64,000 nucleotides of DNA from the NCBI RefSeq assembly GCF_037975245.1, contig NC_092579.1, positions 9,667,001 through 9,731,000 on the forward strand, read 5' to 3'. This document shows, piece after piece, positions 14,901 to 26,200 of the stretch (the first letter of the stretch is position 1; every line of letters begins with the position of its first letter). Source of the DNA: Apostichopus japonicus. Taxonomy: Eukaryota > Echinodermata > Holothuroidea > Aspidochirotida > Stichopodidae. The position numbers were made by a program, and so were the translations under genes. The notes below the pieces were generated by a model. It was not told the DNA's origin. It saw nothing but the letters and a program-made list of their open reading frames with translations, and searched no databases.

Positions 14901-16183
14901 ATTAGGCGGATTAACTAATACTTACAGCTCCCCGTGTATGCACTTGCTGTAAAAGATCGGCAAAAGACGTCATCACCCGGGGTTCGAACCACGGATGCAA
15001 AAGAGAGTCTCGATCATCAGCTCGTACAGTGCGCCGAGCCATCGCGCCACTGTATGGACTGAGATATTAGGCGGATTAACTAATACTTACAGCTCCCCGT
15101 GTAGGCACTTGCTGTAAAAGATCGGCAAAAGACGTCATCACCCGGGGTTCGAACCACGGATGCAAAAGAGAGTCTCGATCATCAGCTCGTACAGTGCGCC
15201 GAGCCATCGCGCCACTGTATGGACTGGGATATTAGGCGGATTAACTAATACTTACAGCTCCCCGTGTAGGCACTTGCTGTAAAAGATCGGCAAAAGACGT
15301 CATCACCCGGGCTTCGAACCACGGATGCAAAAGAGAGTCTCGATCATCAGCTCGTACAGTGCGCCGAGCCATCGCGCCACTGTATGGACTGAGATATTAG
15401 GCGGATTAACTAATACTTACAGCTCCCCGTGTAGGCACTTGCTGTAAAAGATCGGCAAAAGACGTCATCACCCGGGGTTCGAACCACGGATGCAAAAGAG
15501 AGTCTCGATCATCAGCTCGTACAGTGCGCCGAGCCATCGCGCCACTGTATGGACTGAGATATTAGGTGGATTAACTAATACTTACAGCTCCCCGTGTAGG
15601 CACTCGGCAAAAGACGTCATCACCCGGGGTTCGAACCACGGATGCAAAAGAGAGTCTCGATCATCAGCTCGTACAGTGCGCCGAGCCATCGCGCCACTGT
15701 ATGGACTGAGATATTAGGCGGATTAACTAATACTTACAGCTCCCCGTGTAGGCACTTGCTGTAAAAGATCGGCAAAAGACGTCATCACCCGGGGTTCGAA
15801 CCACGGATGCAAAAGAGAGTCTCGATCATCAGCTCGTACAGTGCGCCGAGCCATCGCGCCACTGTATGGACTGAGATATTAGGCGGATTAACTAATACTT
15901 GCAGCTCCCCGTGTAGGCACTTGCTGTAAAAGATCGGCAAAAGACGTCATCACCCGGGGTTCGAACCACGGATGCAAAAGAGAGTCTCGATCATCAGCTC
16001 GTACAGTGCGCCGAGCCATCGCGCCACTGTATGGACTGAGATATTAGGCGGATTAACTAATACTTGCAGCTCCCCGTGTAGGCACTTGCTGTAAAAGATC
16101 GGCAAAAGACGTCATCACCCGGGGTTCGAACCACGGATGCAAAAGAGAGTCTCGATCATCAGCTCGTACAGTGAGCCACGCCA

Positions 16184-19120
16184 TTTTTTTTCTCTTTTAT
16201 TGGGAGATGAGCCAACTGGCTCACCCATTGACAATATTATTCACAAGGGTATTTTTTACAGAATTAAAACTTAAGTATGATTTGTTTTAACTAGAACATT
16301 AAATAATAATTACCTTAACATTTACTCATGTTTAGGTTAAGAGAAAACTAAAATACTAAACACCACAGACATAAGAAATTATATACAAGAGATAACAATG
16401 TCTAAAGCAAAGTCAAAAGACCAGACCCTGATTACGTCAACACGTACTGTATACAAATTAACCTCTATCCAGATGGTAAGTATAGCTGTTCGATTCTTTC
16501 TTAGAGAGCACAATATCGTTGTGTGTAAATATATATAAAAAAAACCGTGAGGTATTGTTTTTGTGATAGTACACATCAAAAAGTAACCGAATTTTCTTCT
16601 TGAGTACATTGTGAAAAACTTTTTCAATATTACAAAGATAGTTAGTATTGAGGCGAGATATTCTGCAATTCCAAATTGTTCACTTATATATATATTGAAG
16701 ATGAAGTCACACAAAATTCCTACAATACAGTTGTTTTTACGCCCAAGACCCAGAAGGGACAACCCCTTCCATTCAACAAAATTAACTACCGGGTGTAAAG
16801 TATTCAACTTATTAACCAAAAAGTGCCATAAATTTTCGACTTCAGAACACTCAATAAAAAGATGAATAGTACTTTCGTGCGTGGTTTTGCAAAAGGTGCA
16901 GTAAGGAGAATCGGTTAATCCAAACTTGTACAATTTGTCGTTAGTGTAAAGAATATTATGTAATACTTTGAAGTCGATATCGGCGTCAAAGAAACACTTT
17001 GGAGAACGATATATGTTACTCCAGGGCCTTGGCTGGCAGAGAAGTGGGTATAATCTCATACATCAGAACACTTACAGAAACGATACCACCTTTAATGAAG
17101 TGACGATTAAAAAGTGTTTGACTATCATTGTCAACAATCAGGGTATTACTAAAGATAGGTTGATTGAGGATGTCTTCTCTGGTCTCTGGTAGCCAGAAAC
17201 GGCCTTGAATTAGCCGATCCCATGCTAACATGAGTTCACAGTAATACGGGCTTAGCTTATGAACAGACTTGCGGTTAGGAGTAATTTGAAAGATACCACG
17301 CCCAAGGCTCATATCTTCATACATATTCAAAAAATACAACATTAATTTTTGTAATTTAATATTAATGTTATTGCTTAATATCTTACTACAAAATTTAATT
17401 CTAAGAGCATCTCTTGTTTAATTCAATGTCGCTCAAACTGAATCCCCCTCTGTCGATTGTTAAAAGCAAGTTAAGATACTTAATAGAAGGTTTTTTACCT
17501 CTCCAGATAAAATCGACTACACTCTGACGTAATGTGGTGATAACCCAATCAGGGACTGGTAAAACAGTGGTCAAATATACTAAGCGAGTTACGATGAGCG
17601 AATTTATAATGAGAGATTTACCCTTAAAAGATAATTTTCTACCTTTCCAGGTATTTAGTAATTTACGGCAGGAGGTAACTTTTTTCTCCCAATTTTCTTT
17701 TTCGATTGATTTTTTATCGTTACCAATAGCAACACCTAATACTGTAATGAAATCTTTCCTCACAGGGAAGTCGAAATTGCTGGGATTAACATGGCTGCAC
17801 CCAATGCTAAGTAATTCAGTTTTATCAATATTACAACTAGAGCCAGAAGCACGTTCATACAATTTAATGATGTTAAAAATAGAATAAATACTTGTGACAC
17901 TAGACACGAAAAAGGTAGTGTCTTCCGCATGCTGAAAAATTTTGGCTTCGACTTCACAAACTTTAATACCATGAATATATGGACAATTAATTATAGCTTC
18001 AAGAAACGGTTCGGCACAGAGAACATAGAGCATGGCTGAGAGCGGGCAGCCCTGCCGAACTCCCCTTTTGACAGGGAAGGGATCGGATATATAACCATTG
18101 TGCTTGATTCGGCCCTCGATATTGGTATAAAACAGTTTGATCCATTTTAGGAGCTTAGGGCCAAAACCCAATTTTTCAGCGACTTCGAAGAGGTAGTTAT
18201 GGTCAACTCTGTCAAAGGCTTTATATTGGTCTATTTTAAGAGTAAAACCTGGTTTATTATATGAATTTACATACTCAATTACATTTTGCATAGTAAGCAC
18301 GTTTTCAGAAATATTTCTTCCTGGAATACAACACGTTTGATCTTCTGAAATAATATTCTTACTGATACTTGTGATTCGTTTGGCGAGAGCTTTGGCAATC
18401 ATTTTGTAATCGACATTTAAGAGGCTTATTGGCCTCCAATTATTTAAACTACGAAGATCTCCTTTCTTGGGTATAAGGGTAAGTATACTTATTTTCATGG
18501 ATTCAAAGAGTTCGTTGTCATGGAATGATGTCTCAATGAGTCTAGTAAAAATATCGATAAAATCCCGCCAAAACACTTTGTAAAATTCAGCAGTTAGTCC
18601 ATCTAGTCCTGGACTTTTGTTCGGTTCCATTGCTAACAGAGCGGCTTTCAACTCATCTAATGAAATATTTGCTTCACATGCTTCAACGTCCATTGGCGAG
18701 AGAAATCTTCTGAGTTCACTAAGTATCTGATTCCGCGATTCGTTGTCGGTTTCTCCGGCTTGGTAGAGGTTTGTATAAAACTTTACTTTCATAATTTCGT
18801 GTTGATCGGTGATGATTAAGCTCTGGTCAGTAAGTAGTTGTTTCATTACCTTCTTTTTTTTTCCTTGATTTTTCAAGATTAAAGAAAAACTTTGTTGATT
18901 TTTCACCCTCCTCGTGCCACTGAATTTTAGACCTGAGGAAGGTTCCTTGTAATTCTCTTAATGAAGGTTGGTTCGACTCATCTTCTAGGTTTTTAAAATG
19001 GGTACAGACGTAATCGGAGAATTTTTTAGCTTTGTATTTCTCGTAGTCAATTTGTTTTGTTGTATAATTGTATTGATTGAATAATTGAGGATTAGCTTCA
19101 GTTTTTAAAGTTACCATATG
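16184..19120 (-). mobile_element. 5'-truncated L1/Tx1-type LINE abutting the end of the satellite
   Basis: Read on the minus strand, this starts inside ORF2 near 19120, with no endonuclease domain. It runs through reverse transcriptase and a C-terminal zinc-finger region, then a 3' UTR ending in a hairpin (TGAGCCA 16208-16214 against TGGCTCA 16217-16223), an AATAAA signal at 16201-16196 and a tail of eight A (16191-16184). The tail touches the last satellite monomer directly. The insertion is 5'-truncated, as is usual for LINEs. No target-site duplication could be identified because its other flank is not satellite. Confidence 0.8.
16379..19117 (-). pseudogene. LINE ORF2 fragment: reverse transcriptase and C-terminal CCHC-like region
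   Basis: Three overlapping reading frames cover the protein. 19117-18827 carries RSKIQWHEEGEKSTKFF, typical of the region before the RT in L1-group elements. 18906-17401 holds the RT: PNKSPGLDGLTAEFYKVFW, LIPKKGD, NWRPISLLNVDYKMIAKALA, the first catalytic Asp block KIDQYKAFDRVDH, and GVRQGCPLS. The YxDD box reads HAED (17931-17920), so the tyrosine and the first metal-binding aspartate are both replaced. 17342-16379 contains CTFCKTTHESTIHLFIEC, a typical C-terminal zinc-binding motif of L1/Tx1 LINEs. At least two frameshifts or stops separate the parts. It is inactive as it stands. Assignment to the L1/Tx1 group is firm; the precise clade is not. Confidence 0.85.
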
Positions 19121-19654
19121 CGATTGAACACCACGAACTTCTGGGAGGGAAAATTATGTGATAATAATCCTGCATGAGAATGCATTACATGGGAGGGCAA
19201 GTAATCCCTTCGTTCGTGTAATGTCTCAGTAGAATCTCAATCAAACTTCAACCTATGGTCTCGTTTAATTTAACGATTCTACTTCCCCATTACACTTCAC
19301 AACGGAACTACTTGAGATTTCAAAGCAGTGTTCAAGCGCATACGAACAGAAAGATTACAAACGAACACAAATTCAAAGTTTGTATCTTTTTTAATTTGCT
19401 TGCTGAGCAACAGAAACATTTCTTTTCTTTTTAAACAAGAACTGAGATAATTTCATTACCACTTGGTACAAAGGATAACATAACATTCTTACTTTCCATA
19501 CTTTGAAAATAAAAAAGCCTGGATATAAATATCATCAATGTAGCTCAGGCAAGAAATACCCAATTTCCTGAGCTCAGCCAGAATAGGTTTGAGTAGTTTT
19601 CTGAAGCTAATCCTCAATTATACAATCTCTCTTTTTAAAGTTACCAATAATTCA
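19121..19654. other. Intergenic stretch, no recognised feature
   Basis: AT-rich sequence between two LINE insertions. The only structure seen is a short inverted repeat AGCTCAGG/CCTGAGCT near 19541-19577. No coding potential or known repeat was recognised. Confidence 0.5.
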
Positions 19655-19915
19655 AAATTTGGAATTCACTGTCAATAACTTTAAAAACTAAGAAAACAAG
19701 CTCCACATTTAGTAAATGGCTTAATCATATTAATTAAAATATCATATAATTGATTTATTGTCGAAACGTTTAATTTGATTTTTAATTTTTTCTTCTCTTT
19801 TCTTTCTTCAGGGAGTCTTCTACATTATTAAGCTATTGTATGCTTTATAGAAGACTTCCTTTCACCTTGTATATTTGCACGTGAAAAAACAAAATAAACC
19901 AAATGAAATCAAACC
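19655..19915 (+). mobile_element. Severely truncated 3' end of the CR1/Jockey-type LINE family (copy B0)
   Basis: 19655-19700 matches the last codons of the same family's ORF2 at 22010-22060, reading AATTTGGAATTCACTGTCAA and onwards. It then carries the family's 3' UTR, with the hairpin arms GGGAGTCTTCT (19811-19821) and AGAAGACTTCC (19849-19859), and a tail of ATCAAA-like repeats up to about 19915. Only about 260 bp of the element remain. The next copy begins directly after the tail. Confidence 0.8.
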
Positions 19916-19929
19916 AAATTCCTACCAAG

Positions 19930-22104
19930 AATAGCAGACCAATGAACTTCATGTACAGGCGAAATTATAAACCAGATAACATCAGGCGTTTTAACTATGA
20001 AATCGAAAACAAAAACTGGAACGATGTTTTAAGCCAAACTGATGTTAATGCTGCTTACGACACTTTCTTTGAATCCTTTAATTATACCTATAATAATTGT
20101 TTTCCAATATGTTATGTAAGCAAAAGGAAACGACGTAAAAAGAAACATCCATGGATTACAACTGGAATGTTGACATCTATCAAAAGAAAGAACAATCTCT
20201 TTAAAAGTTATTTAACAGCACCTACTGATGTTAACAAGGCTACGTATAAGCATCATCGCAATAAGCTTAACCATATTATAAGATTTTCTAAAAGATTGTA
20301 TTTCTATGATAAATTCAAAAATAATAGAAATAATATAAGTGTAACTTGGAATACAATTAACGAAGTTCTAAACACCAACCAAAAAAAGGTGGATATCCTG
20401 CTGCTTTTAAAACTGGTGATCAAGAAATCAGCAACGAGAATGACATTGCCAGCTACTTTAACAAATATTTTGTAAACATTGGACCCTCACTTGCAAGAAA
20501 TATTACAAATAAAGGTAGAACAGAATATATTATTCATAATAATAACAGAAACAGTCAATCTATGTTCATTAATCCTGTCAGTGAGGAAGAACTTTCAATA
20601 GTTGCTATTTCAAGCCTGAAACCAAAAAAAAGCAGCGGGATATGACGATTTTAAACCAGATATAATAAGAAATGTTATTCACTTTATCGCCAAACCATTG
20701 ACTTATATTTGTAATTTATCTTTTACTTCTGGTACATTTCCAGATAAACTAAAGATTGCTAAGGTTATACCAATTTTTAAAAAAAGGTGACCAAGATGTA
20801 TATGAAAATTACCGTCCTATTTCTTTATTATCATGTTTTTCAAAAATTATTGAAAGGCTTATGTACAATCGTATCTTTAAGTTTCTAACCAAGTTTAATA
20901 TCCTGTGCAATGATCAATATGGCTTCCGCCCAAAGCATTCTACAGAACTTGCTTTGGCAAATGCTATTGAAAACATATGTACTAGTCTTGATAATACCAA
21001 AATATGTATTGGAGTGTTCCTTGATCTCTCCAAGGCATTTGATACTATTGACCATACCATTTTGCTAAGTAAATTATCTTTGTATGGTGTAAGGGGAACG
21101 ACCCTTGACTGGTTGAGCAGCTATTTATCCAATAGACATCAGTATACTTCATATAAAAACTGTAAATCCGAACACGCTGTAACCCGTTGTGGTGTTCCAC
21201 AGGGCTCAATATTAGGACCACTGTTGTTCATAATATATGTCAATGACATTTGCCAGGTGTCAAAAATTGCCAAGACTATTTTGTTTGCTGATGATACCAA
21301 TATTTTCTTCGAGTTCGAAAACGTACATAGAATACATGATACTGTCTCTACTGAATTAACTAAATTTACTAACTGGTTTGCTGCTAATATGTTATCACTT
21401 AATGCAGACAAAACTAACTATATAGTATTTAATGGAAGAAGAACGCTTAACTGGAATAATGACATAATAATGGTAAAGTAATGAAACAAGTATCAACTAC
21501 TAAATTTCTAGAGGTTAATATTGATAGTAAACTTCCATGGAGTGACCATATTACAAAAGTTTGCAACAGCGTTGCAAGAGGTGCAGGAATTTTAGCAAAG
21601 CTAAAACATTTCCTCCCCCAGAATATACTCAGAATGCTTTATCAAACTTTAATAGCACCACATCTGTATAACTGTTTGATTATCTGGTCTGGTACAAGTG
21701 TTTCTCATTTAAGTCACCTTAAAATACTTCAAAAGAGTGCAATACGTCATGTATCTCACGCAGCACCCCGTAAGCATACAAGCCCCCTCTTTAAGAAACT
21801 CAATTTATTGAAATTAGATGACATTATAAAAGTTAATATTGCAACATTTACATACAAGGCTTGGAATGGATCATTGCCAATCAGTTTTCGAAATTTTATA
21901 AATAGCAACACAGATTTCCATAATCATAATACCACAACGGCTAGCAACGCACATTATAAATCATATAAAACACGCACTGGTATGTTAAGCCTCAGAAACC
22001 GTGCAACCAAAATTTGGAATTCACTGTCAACAACTTTAAGAACTAAGAAAACAAGCTCCACATTTAGTAAATGTCTTACTAAAGAAATTATCATGTCTTA
22101 TTAA
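19930..22104 (+). pseudogene. LINE copy B1 ORF2: reverse transcriptase with four single-base frameshifts
   Basis: The RT reads through ENYRPISLLSCFSKIIERLM, QYGFRPKHSTELALA, the catalytic FLDLSKAFDTIDH, GVPQGSILGPLLF and an intact LFADDTNIFF box. The C-terminal region (KILQKSAIRHVS, FTYKAWNGSLP, LSLRNRATKIWNSL) is that of CR1/L2/Jockey-type LINEs. Compared with copies B2 and B3 the frame breaks four times: one A missing from the run at 20391-20397, one A too many in the runs near 20624-20631 and 20779-20785, and one G missing near 21473. All four lie in homopolymers. The protein would reverse-transcribe its own RNA at a nicked target. Without these breaks the RT residues look complete. Confidence 0.85.
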
Positions 22105-22205
22105 TTATGATTTAGCTGCATAGTCGCATAGCAGCATATTCACGTATTGAAGCGTATACGTATTGTTATTAACATTATTTTCACTATTTTCTATATTTTC
22201 TTCAT

Positions 22206-22254
22206 GGGAGTCTTCTGTTTTGTTAAGCCAGCATAGGCTTTTCAGAAGACTTCC
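22206..22254 (+). other. Conserved 3' UTR hairpin of the LINE family
   Basis: The arms GGGAGTCTTCT (22206-22216) and AGAAGACTTCC (22244-22254) pair across a loop. The same hairpin is present in copies B0, B2 and B3. Structured 3' ends of this kind are recognised by the RT in related LINEs, so this is probably the priming signal. Pairing is maintained in the divergent copy B3. Confidence 0.7.
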
Positions 22255-22297
22255 ATTCACATTGTAATATTTATGTGCAAAAAAACGTGTATATAAA

Positions 22298-22302
<5 letters not shown>

Positions 22303-22378
<76 letters not shown>
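22303..22378. repeat. (TA)n microsatellite
   Basis: Pure TA dinucleotide run of about 38 units immediately after the 3' end of LINE copy B1. Confidence 0.97.
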
Positions 22379-22379
<1 letters not shown>

Positions 22380-22384
22380 CTACA

Positions 22385-22453
22385 GGTATGGATCATACCT
22401 TAGGTCGACAGTTACATTGACTTACACACTAAATTTTATCTAACCCTAAGGTA
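22385..22453. repeat. Two inverted repeats between (TA)n tracts
   Basis: GGTATG (22385-22390) pairs with CATACC (22394-22399) over a three-base loop. TACCTTAGG (22396-22404) pairs with CCTAAGGTA (22445-22453). The segment is flanked on both sides by long TA runs and could extrude as a cruciform. Confidence 0.6.
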
Positions 22454-22463
22454 CATATCATGA

Positions 22464-22464
<1 letters not shown>

Positions 22465-22537
<73 letters not shown>
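22465..22537. repeat. Second (TA)n microsatellite
   Basis: TA run of about 36 units, 86 bp after the first TA tract. Confidence 0.97.
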
Positions 22538-22540
<3 letters not shown>

Positions 22541-23206
22541 CATTAGTGAGAGAGGGAAAATGTCCATATCTTATGGATGAAATAAATCTCTATCTATCTA
22601 ATATCCTCATCAATAAAAATACTGTTAAAAAGAGTTTCACCGTTCTCTTCGCGTATGAGAGGGTTATGTTAAATTGGTTGGATAAGCATCTCCCATCTTG
22701 GCCTAAAGGGGACTTAAAGGGTGCGAAGACTCGCGCAAAAAGAAACGTATAATGCCGGTAATCTGACCTAGTTTCAAATGAGATGTAACAAAAGTGTTAG
22801 ACACCACCATCGATCCCAGAAAATACACACAAACAGCTTGCTACCATCGGTAATTAGACACTAGTGTACAGTCAGTGCATACAGCTGCGGTCAATACCTA
22901 CAACGCAGTGTACAGACAATACAGTGATAGACATCTTAGGTCTAGCTAAAATATAACAAGGTATCACGTTTTATTACCGTACTGCACTGTCTGCACTTTG
23001 TAGCGACACGAACAAATCGTCACTTGCAAGCCACGGAAAGTTAACTTTTTCAGATCGCCGAACGTGGTTTTGGGCGACTCTTCAATGCCTTTAAATTGAA
23101 CCAAGTTTGGCTCAACTACAAAACTCCCCAGCCCCCTAGCTCCCATCCATGCACTTAAAAGCTTCTTGAAGGATCTTATTACTTAATTTATGTTTTCATA
23201 CGTTTT
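22538..23206. other. Intergenic stretch, no recognised feature
   Basis: Single-copy-looking sequence between LINE copies B1 and B2. A 68-codon ORF at 22546-22752 has no recognisable motif and is probably chance. Confidence 0.5.
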
Positions 23207-26200
23207 TAAAATAAACAATTTGATTTGATTTATTTATTTGTTTTTCACGTGTAAATTTACAGTGTGAAGGAAGTCTTCCAAAAAGCGTACAACAGCTTAA
23301 CAAAGTAGAAGACTCCCTGTATTAAGGAAAGAAGAAAAGTATTTACATAACAATACAAAATAGAATAATTCGGCAATCAATGAATACTATATATGGTGAT
23401 AATATTTACGATAATTATTTGTTATCGTGCAAATGAATGGGTGACTTATTAATATCTGGATATAACGTCTTTGGTCAGATGCTTTTTGAATATGTTACTG
23501 GATACTTTGGTTTTGAAGCTCTCTGTTATGGAATTCCATGTCTTTATTGCACGATTTCTAAGACGAAGCCTCCCAATTGATGTTTTATAAGAAAAGTAAT
23601 GTGCATTATCAGCATTCCGTGTGTTGTGGTGATGTATCACACTGTTACTAGTTAAAAAATCATGAAATGTGTTTGGCAATAAACCATTCCATGCCTTATA
23701 TGCAAACGTGGCAAGATTTACACGAAAAATGTCGGTAACTTTTAATAAGTTGAGATTCTTGAAAAGTTGATTTGTGTGTTCACGAGGTGCAACACGTGAA
23801 ATGTGGCGCATGGCTTTCTTTTGGAGAATAATAAGAGGATGAAGATTGGTTTCTGGCGTGCCAGACCAGATAATTGAACAATATGAGATGTGTGGAACGA
23901 CCAAAGTTTGGTAGAGAGTCTTTAATATGCGCTCTGGTAGGAGAAATTTCAACTTTGATAAAATCCCAACGCTTTTCGCTGCTTTCCTGCATACTGTAGA
24001 AATGTGCTCATGCCACGAAAGCTTATTATCAATATATACACATAAAAACTTAGTAGTATAAACTTGTTTTAGAATTATACCACCCATGGTGATATCTTTA
24101 TCCCAGCTAAAATTTCTGGAAGTATTAAACGCAATATAATTAGTTTTGCCAATATTAAGTGATAGTTTATTGGCAGAAAACCAGTTATTAAATTTACTTA
24201 GTTCATTAGAAATTTGAATATGGAATGAATTTGCATTTATATCTGAATCGAAGAAAATACTTGTATCATCAGCAAATAATGTTATGTTTGCAAATTTAGA
24301 AATTTGGCAGATGTCATTGACATATAAAATGAACAGCAATGGGCCTAAAATTGAACCATGTGGGACACCGCATTGAATTTCTGCAATACGAGAAGTAGAG
24401 CTTTTGTAAGAGGTATATTGATAACGATTTGTAAAATAACTGTCTATCCAATTCAGTGTTGTTCCTCTAATACCGTAGTGGTGCTATTTACTCATTAAGA
24501 TAACATGATCAATAGTGTCGAAAGCCTTTGAAAGGTCTAGAAATACACCAATGCAAGTTTTATTGTTATCTAAGCTGCTGGATAATTTGTCAATAGCATC
24601 TGCCAATGCAAGTTCAGTAGAGTGATCTGCTCTAAAACCATACTGCTGATTACATAGAATATCATGCTTGTTAAGAAAATTAAAAATACGATTAAACATA
24701 AGCCTTTCAATTATTTTAGAAAAGCACGACAACAATGATATAGGCCGGTAATTTTCGTAATTATCTTTGTCACCCTTTTTATACACCGGTATAACTTTTG
24801 AAACTTTTAATTTATCTGGAAACGTGCCAGTTTGAAAAGACAAATTGCATATATAGCCCGGGGGTTTTGTAATAAAAGGGACAATATGCTTAATAATTCC
24901 GGGCTTGAAATCATCATATTCTGCTGCTTTATTGGGTTTTAGACATGAAATAGCGATTTGTTTAAGTTCTTCCTCATACACAGGATAGGTAAAAATAGAG
25001 TGACTGTTTATATTGTCACTCATAAAGTCGTTATGTGATCCTTTATAGTTGATCTTATTAGCTAATGATGGGCCAAGGTTGACAAAGAAGTCATTGAAGG
25101 TATTTGCGATATCATTTTCATTGTTAATATCGCGATCCCCGTGTCTGAAGGCAGCAGGATACGTTGATTGCTTACGGTCATTATGAAGAATTTCATTTAT
25201 AGTATTCCAGGTGCCCCTCGAATTATTTCTAGTATCGTAAAATTTATTGTTGAAATGTAATCTTTTGGAGAATCTAATAATGTGATTAAGCTTGTTACGG
25301 TAAGTTGTATAAGACATCTTATTAATAGGCGTTGGATTTTGAATGTAATTTTTGAAAAGCCTATTTTTCTTTTTAATAGAAGTCAAAATACCTTTTGTGA
25401 TCCAAGGATGTTTCTTTTTGCGATTTTTAGTTTTGATATTGTGGTATGGAAAACAGTTACTATATGTTGTGTTTATACAGTCATAAAATATATTATATGC
25501 AGTATTAGTGTCATTTTCTCTCAGGATATTGTCCCATAATTTGTCCTGGATCTCTGCGATAAAGCGTCTAATATTGTTGGTGCTATAATTGCGAACATTC
25601 ACAAAGTGGTTCTGTTTATATCTCCTGGTTGGTACTTTGAGAAAAATCGGTAGGCTAATACGAGTGGGTTTAGAGATTGTTGGAATGAACCCGTTGGAAT
25701 AAAGGATGTTTAAAATCGGCGGGACTTGGGTTTATCCATTAGATTAATGTTATAATCTCCCATTACATACGATTTACACTGTTGTTCCGATATAGTGCTA
25801 AGAATATTTTGAAGATAAAAATCAAACATTTCATGAGAACCACTTGGTGGTCTATATATAATACCTACAGTACACTTTTCGTTCATGTGGGGTAATATGA
25901 CGTCAACAAATAAAGATTCAATAGATTCATTAAAAATAGAAAGATCGGGTCTATTTTTAAAGTTAAGATCGTTATTAATAAATAGGCACACGCCGCCACC
26001 CCTTTGGTTTTCACGATGTTTTTCAATGAGAGCGTAATTATCTATGGATATCAGGGGTGAAATAATATTGGTAAACCATGTTTCCGTAAAACCGATTATT
26101 GAAAATTTTTCTTTTAATAAAGAAATAAAAGTATTGATTTCGTCGAAATTTTGGTTTAAACTTCGGCTATTATGGTGAAAAATTGAAAAACTGGAGTGAG

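Larger units (their letters stand above)
1..16183. repeat. Tandem satellite array, about 99 monomers of 165/152 bp, tRNA-like on the minus strand
   Basis: The whole interval repeats one monomer, for example 166-330. The standard length is 165 bp. Eleven monomers lack a 13-bp stretch between GGCAC and CGGCAAAAG and are 152 bp long; these occur near 388, 1364, 2177, 3483, 4791, 7252, 10042, 11021, 12656, 13634 and 15602. The array length fits about 88 long plus 11 short units. Monomers are nearly identical and differ by a small set of shared substitutions, so the array is young or homogenised. It runs off the left edge and ends in a slightly rearranged monomer at the LINE junction near 16183. 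No protein is encoded: short ORFs open only where the 152-bp unit shifts frame. Confidence 0.97.
19916..22302 (+). mobile_element. CR1/Jockey-type LINE, 5'-truncated (copy B1)
   Basis: The copy starts in the linker between endonuclease and RT and continues to the 3' UTR hairpin (22206-22254), ending at a (TA)n tract. It lacks ORF1 and the endonuclease. It lies head-to-tail behind copy B0, with the junction inside the A-rich tail of B0. That suggests either insertion into the older tail or template jumping during reverse transcription. Confidence 0.85.

Noticed and set aside
275-15717. Eight near-identical 75-codon ORFs in the satellite
   Set aside because: Each opens only where a 152-bp monomer shifts the frame, and the peptide is a translation of satellite sequence in which every 165-bp unit otherwise has stops.
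1-16183. CRISPR array
   Set aside because: There are no alternating repeats and variable spacers; the whole 165-bp unit is conserved and the context is eukaryotic.
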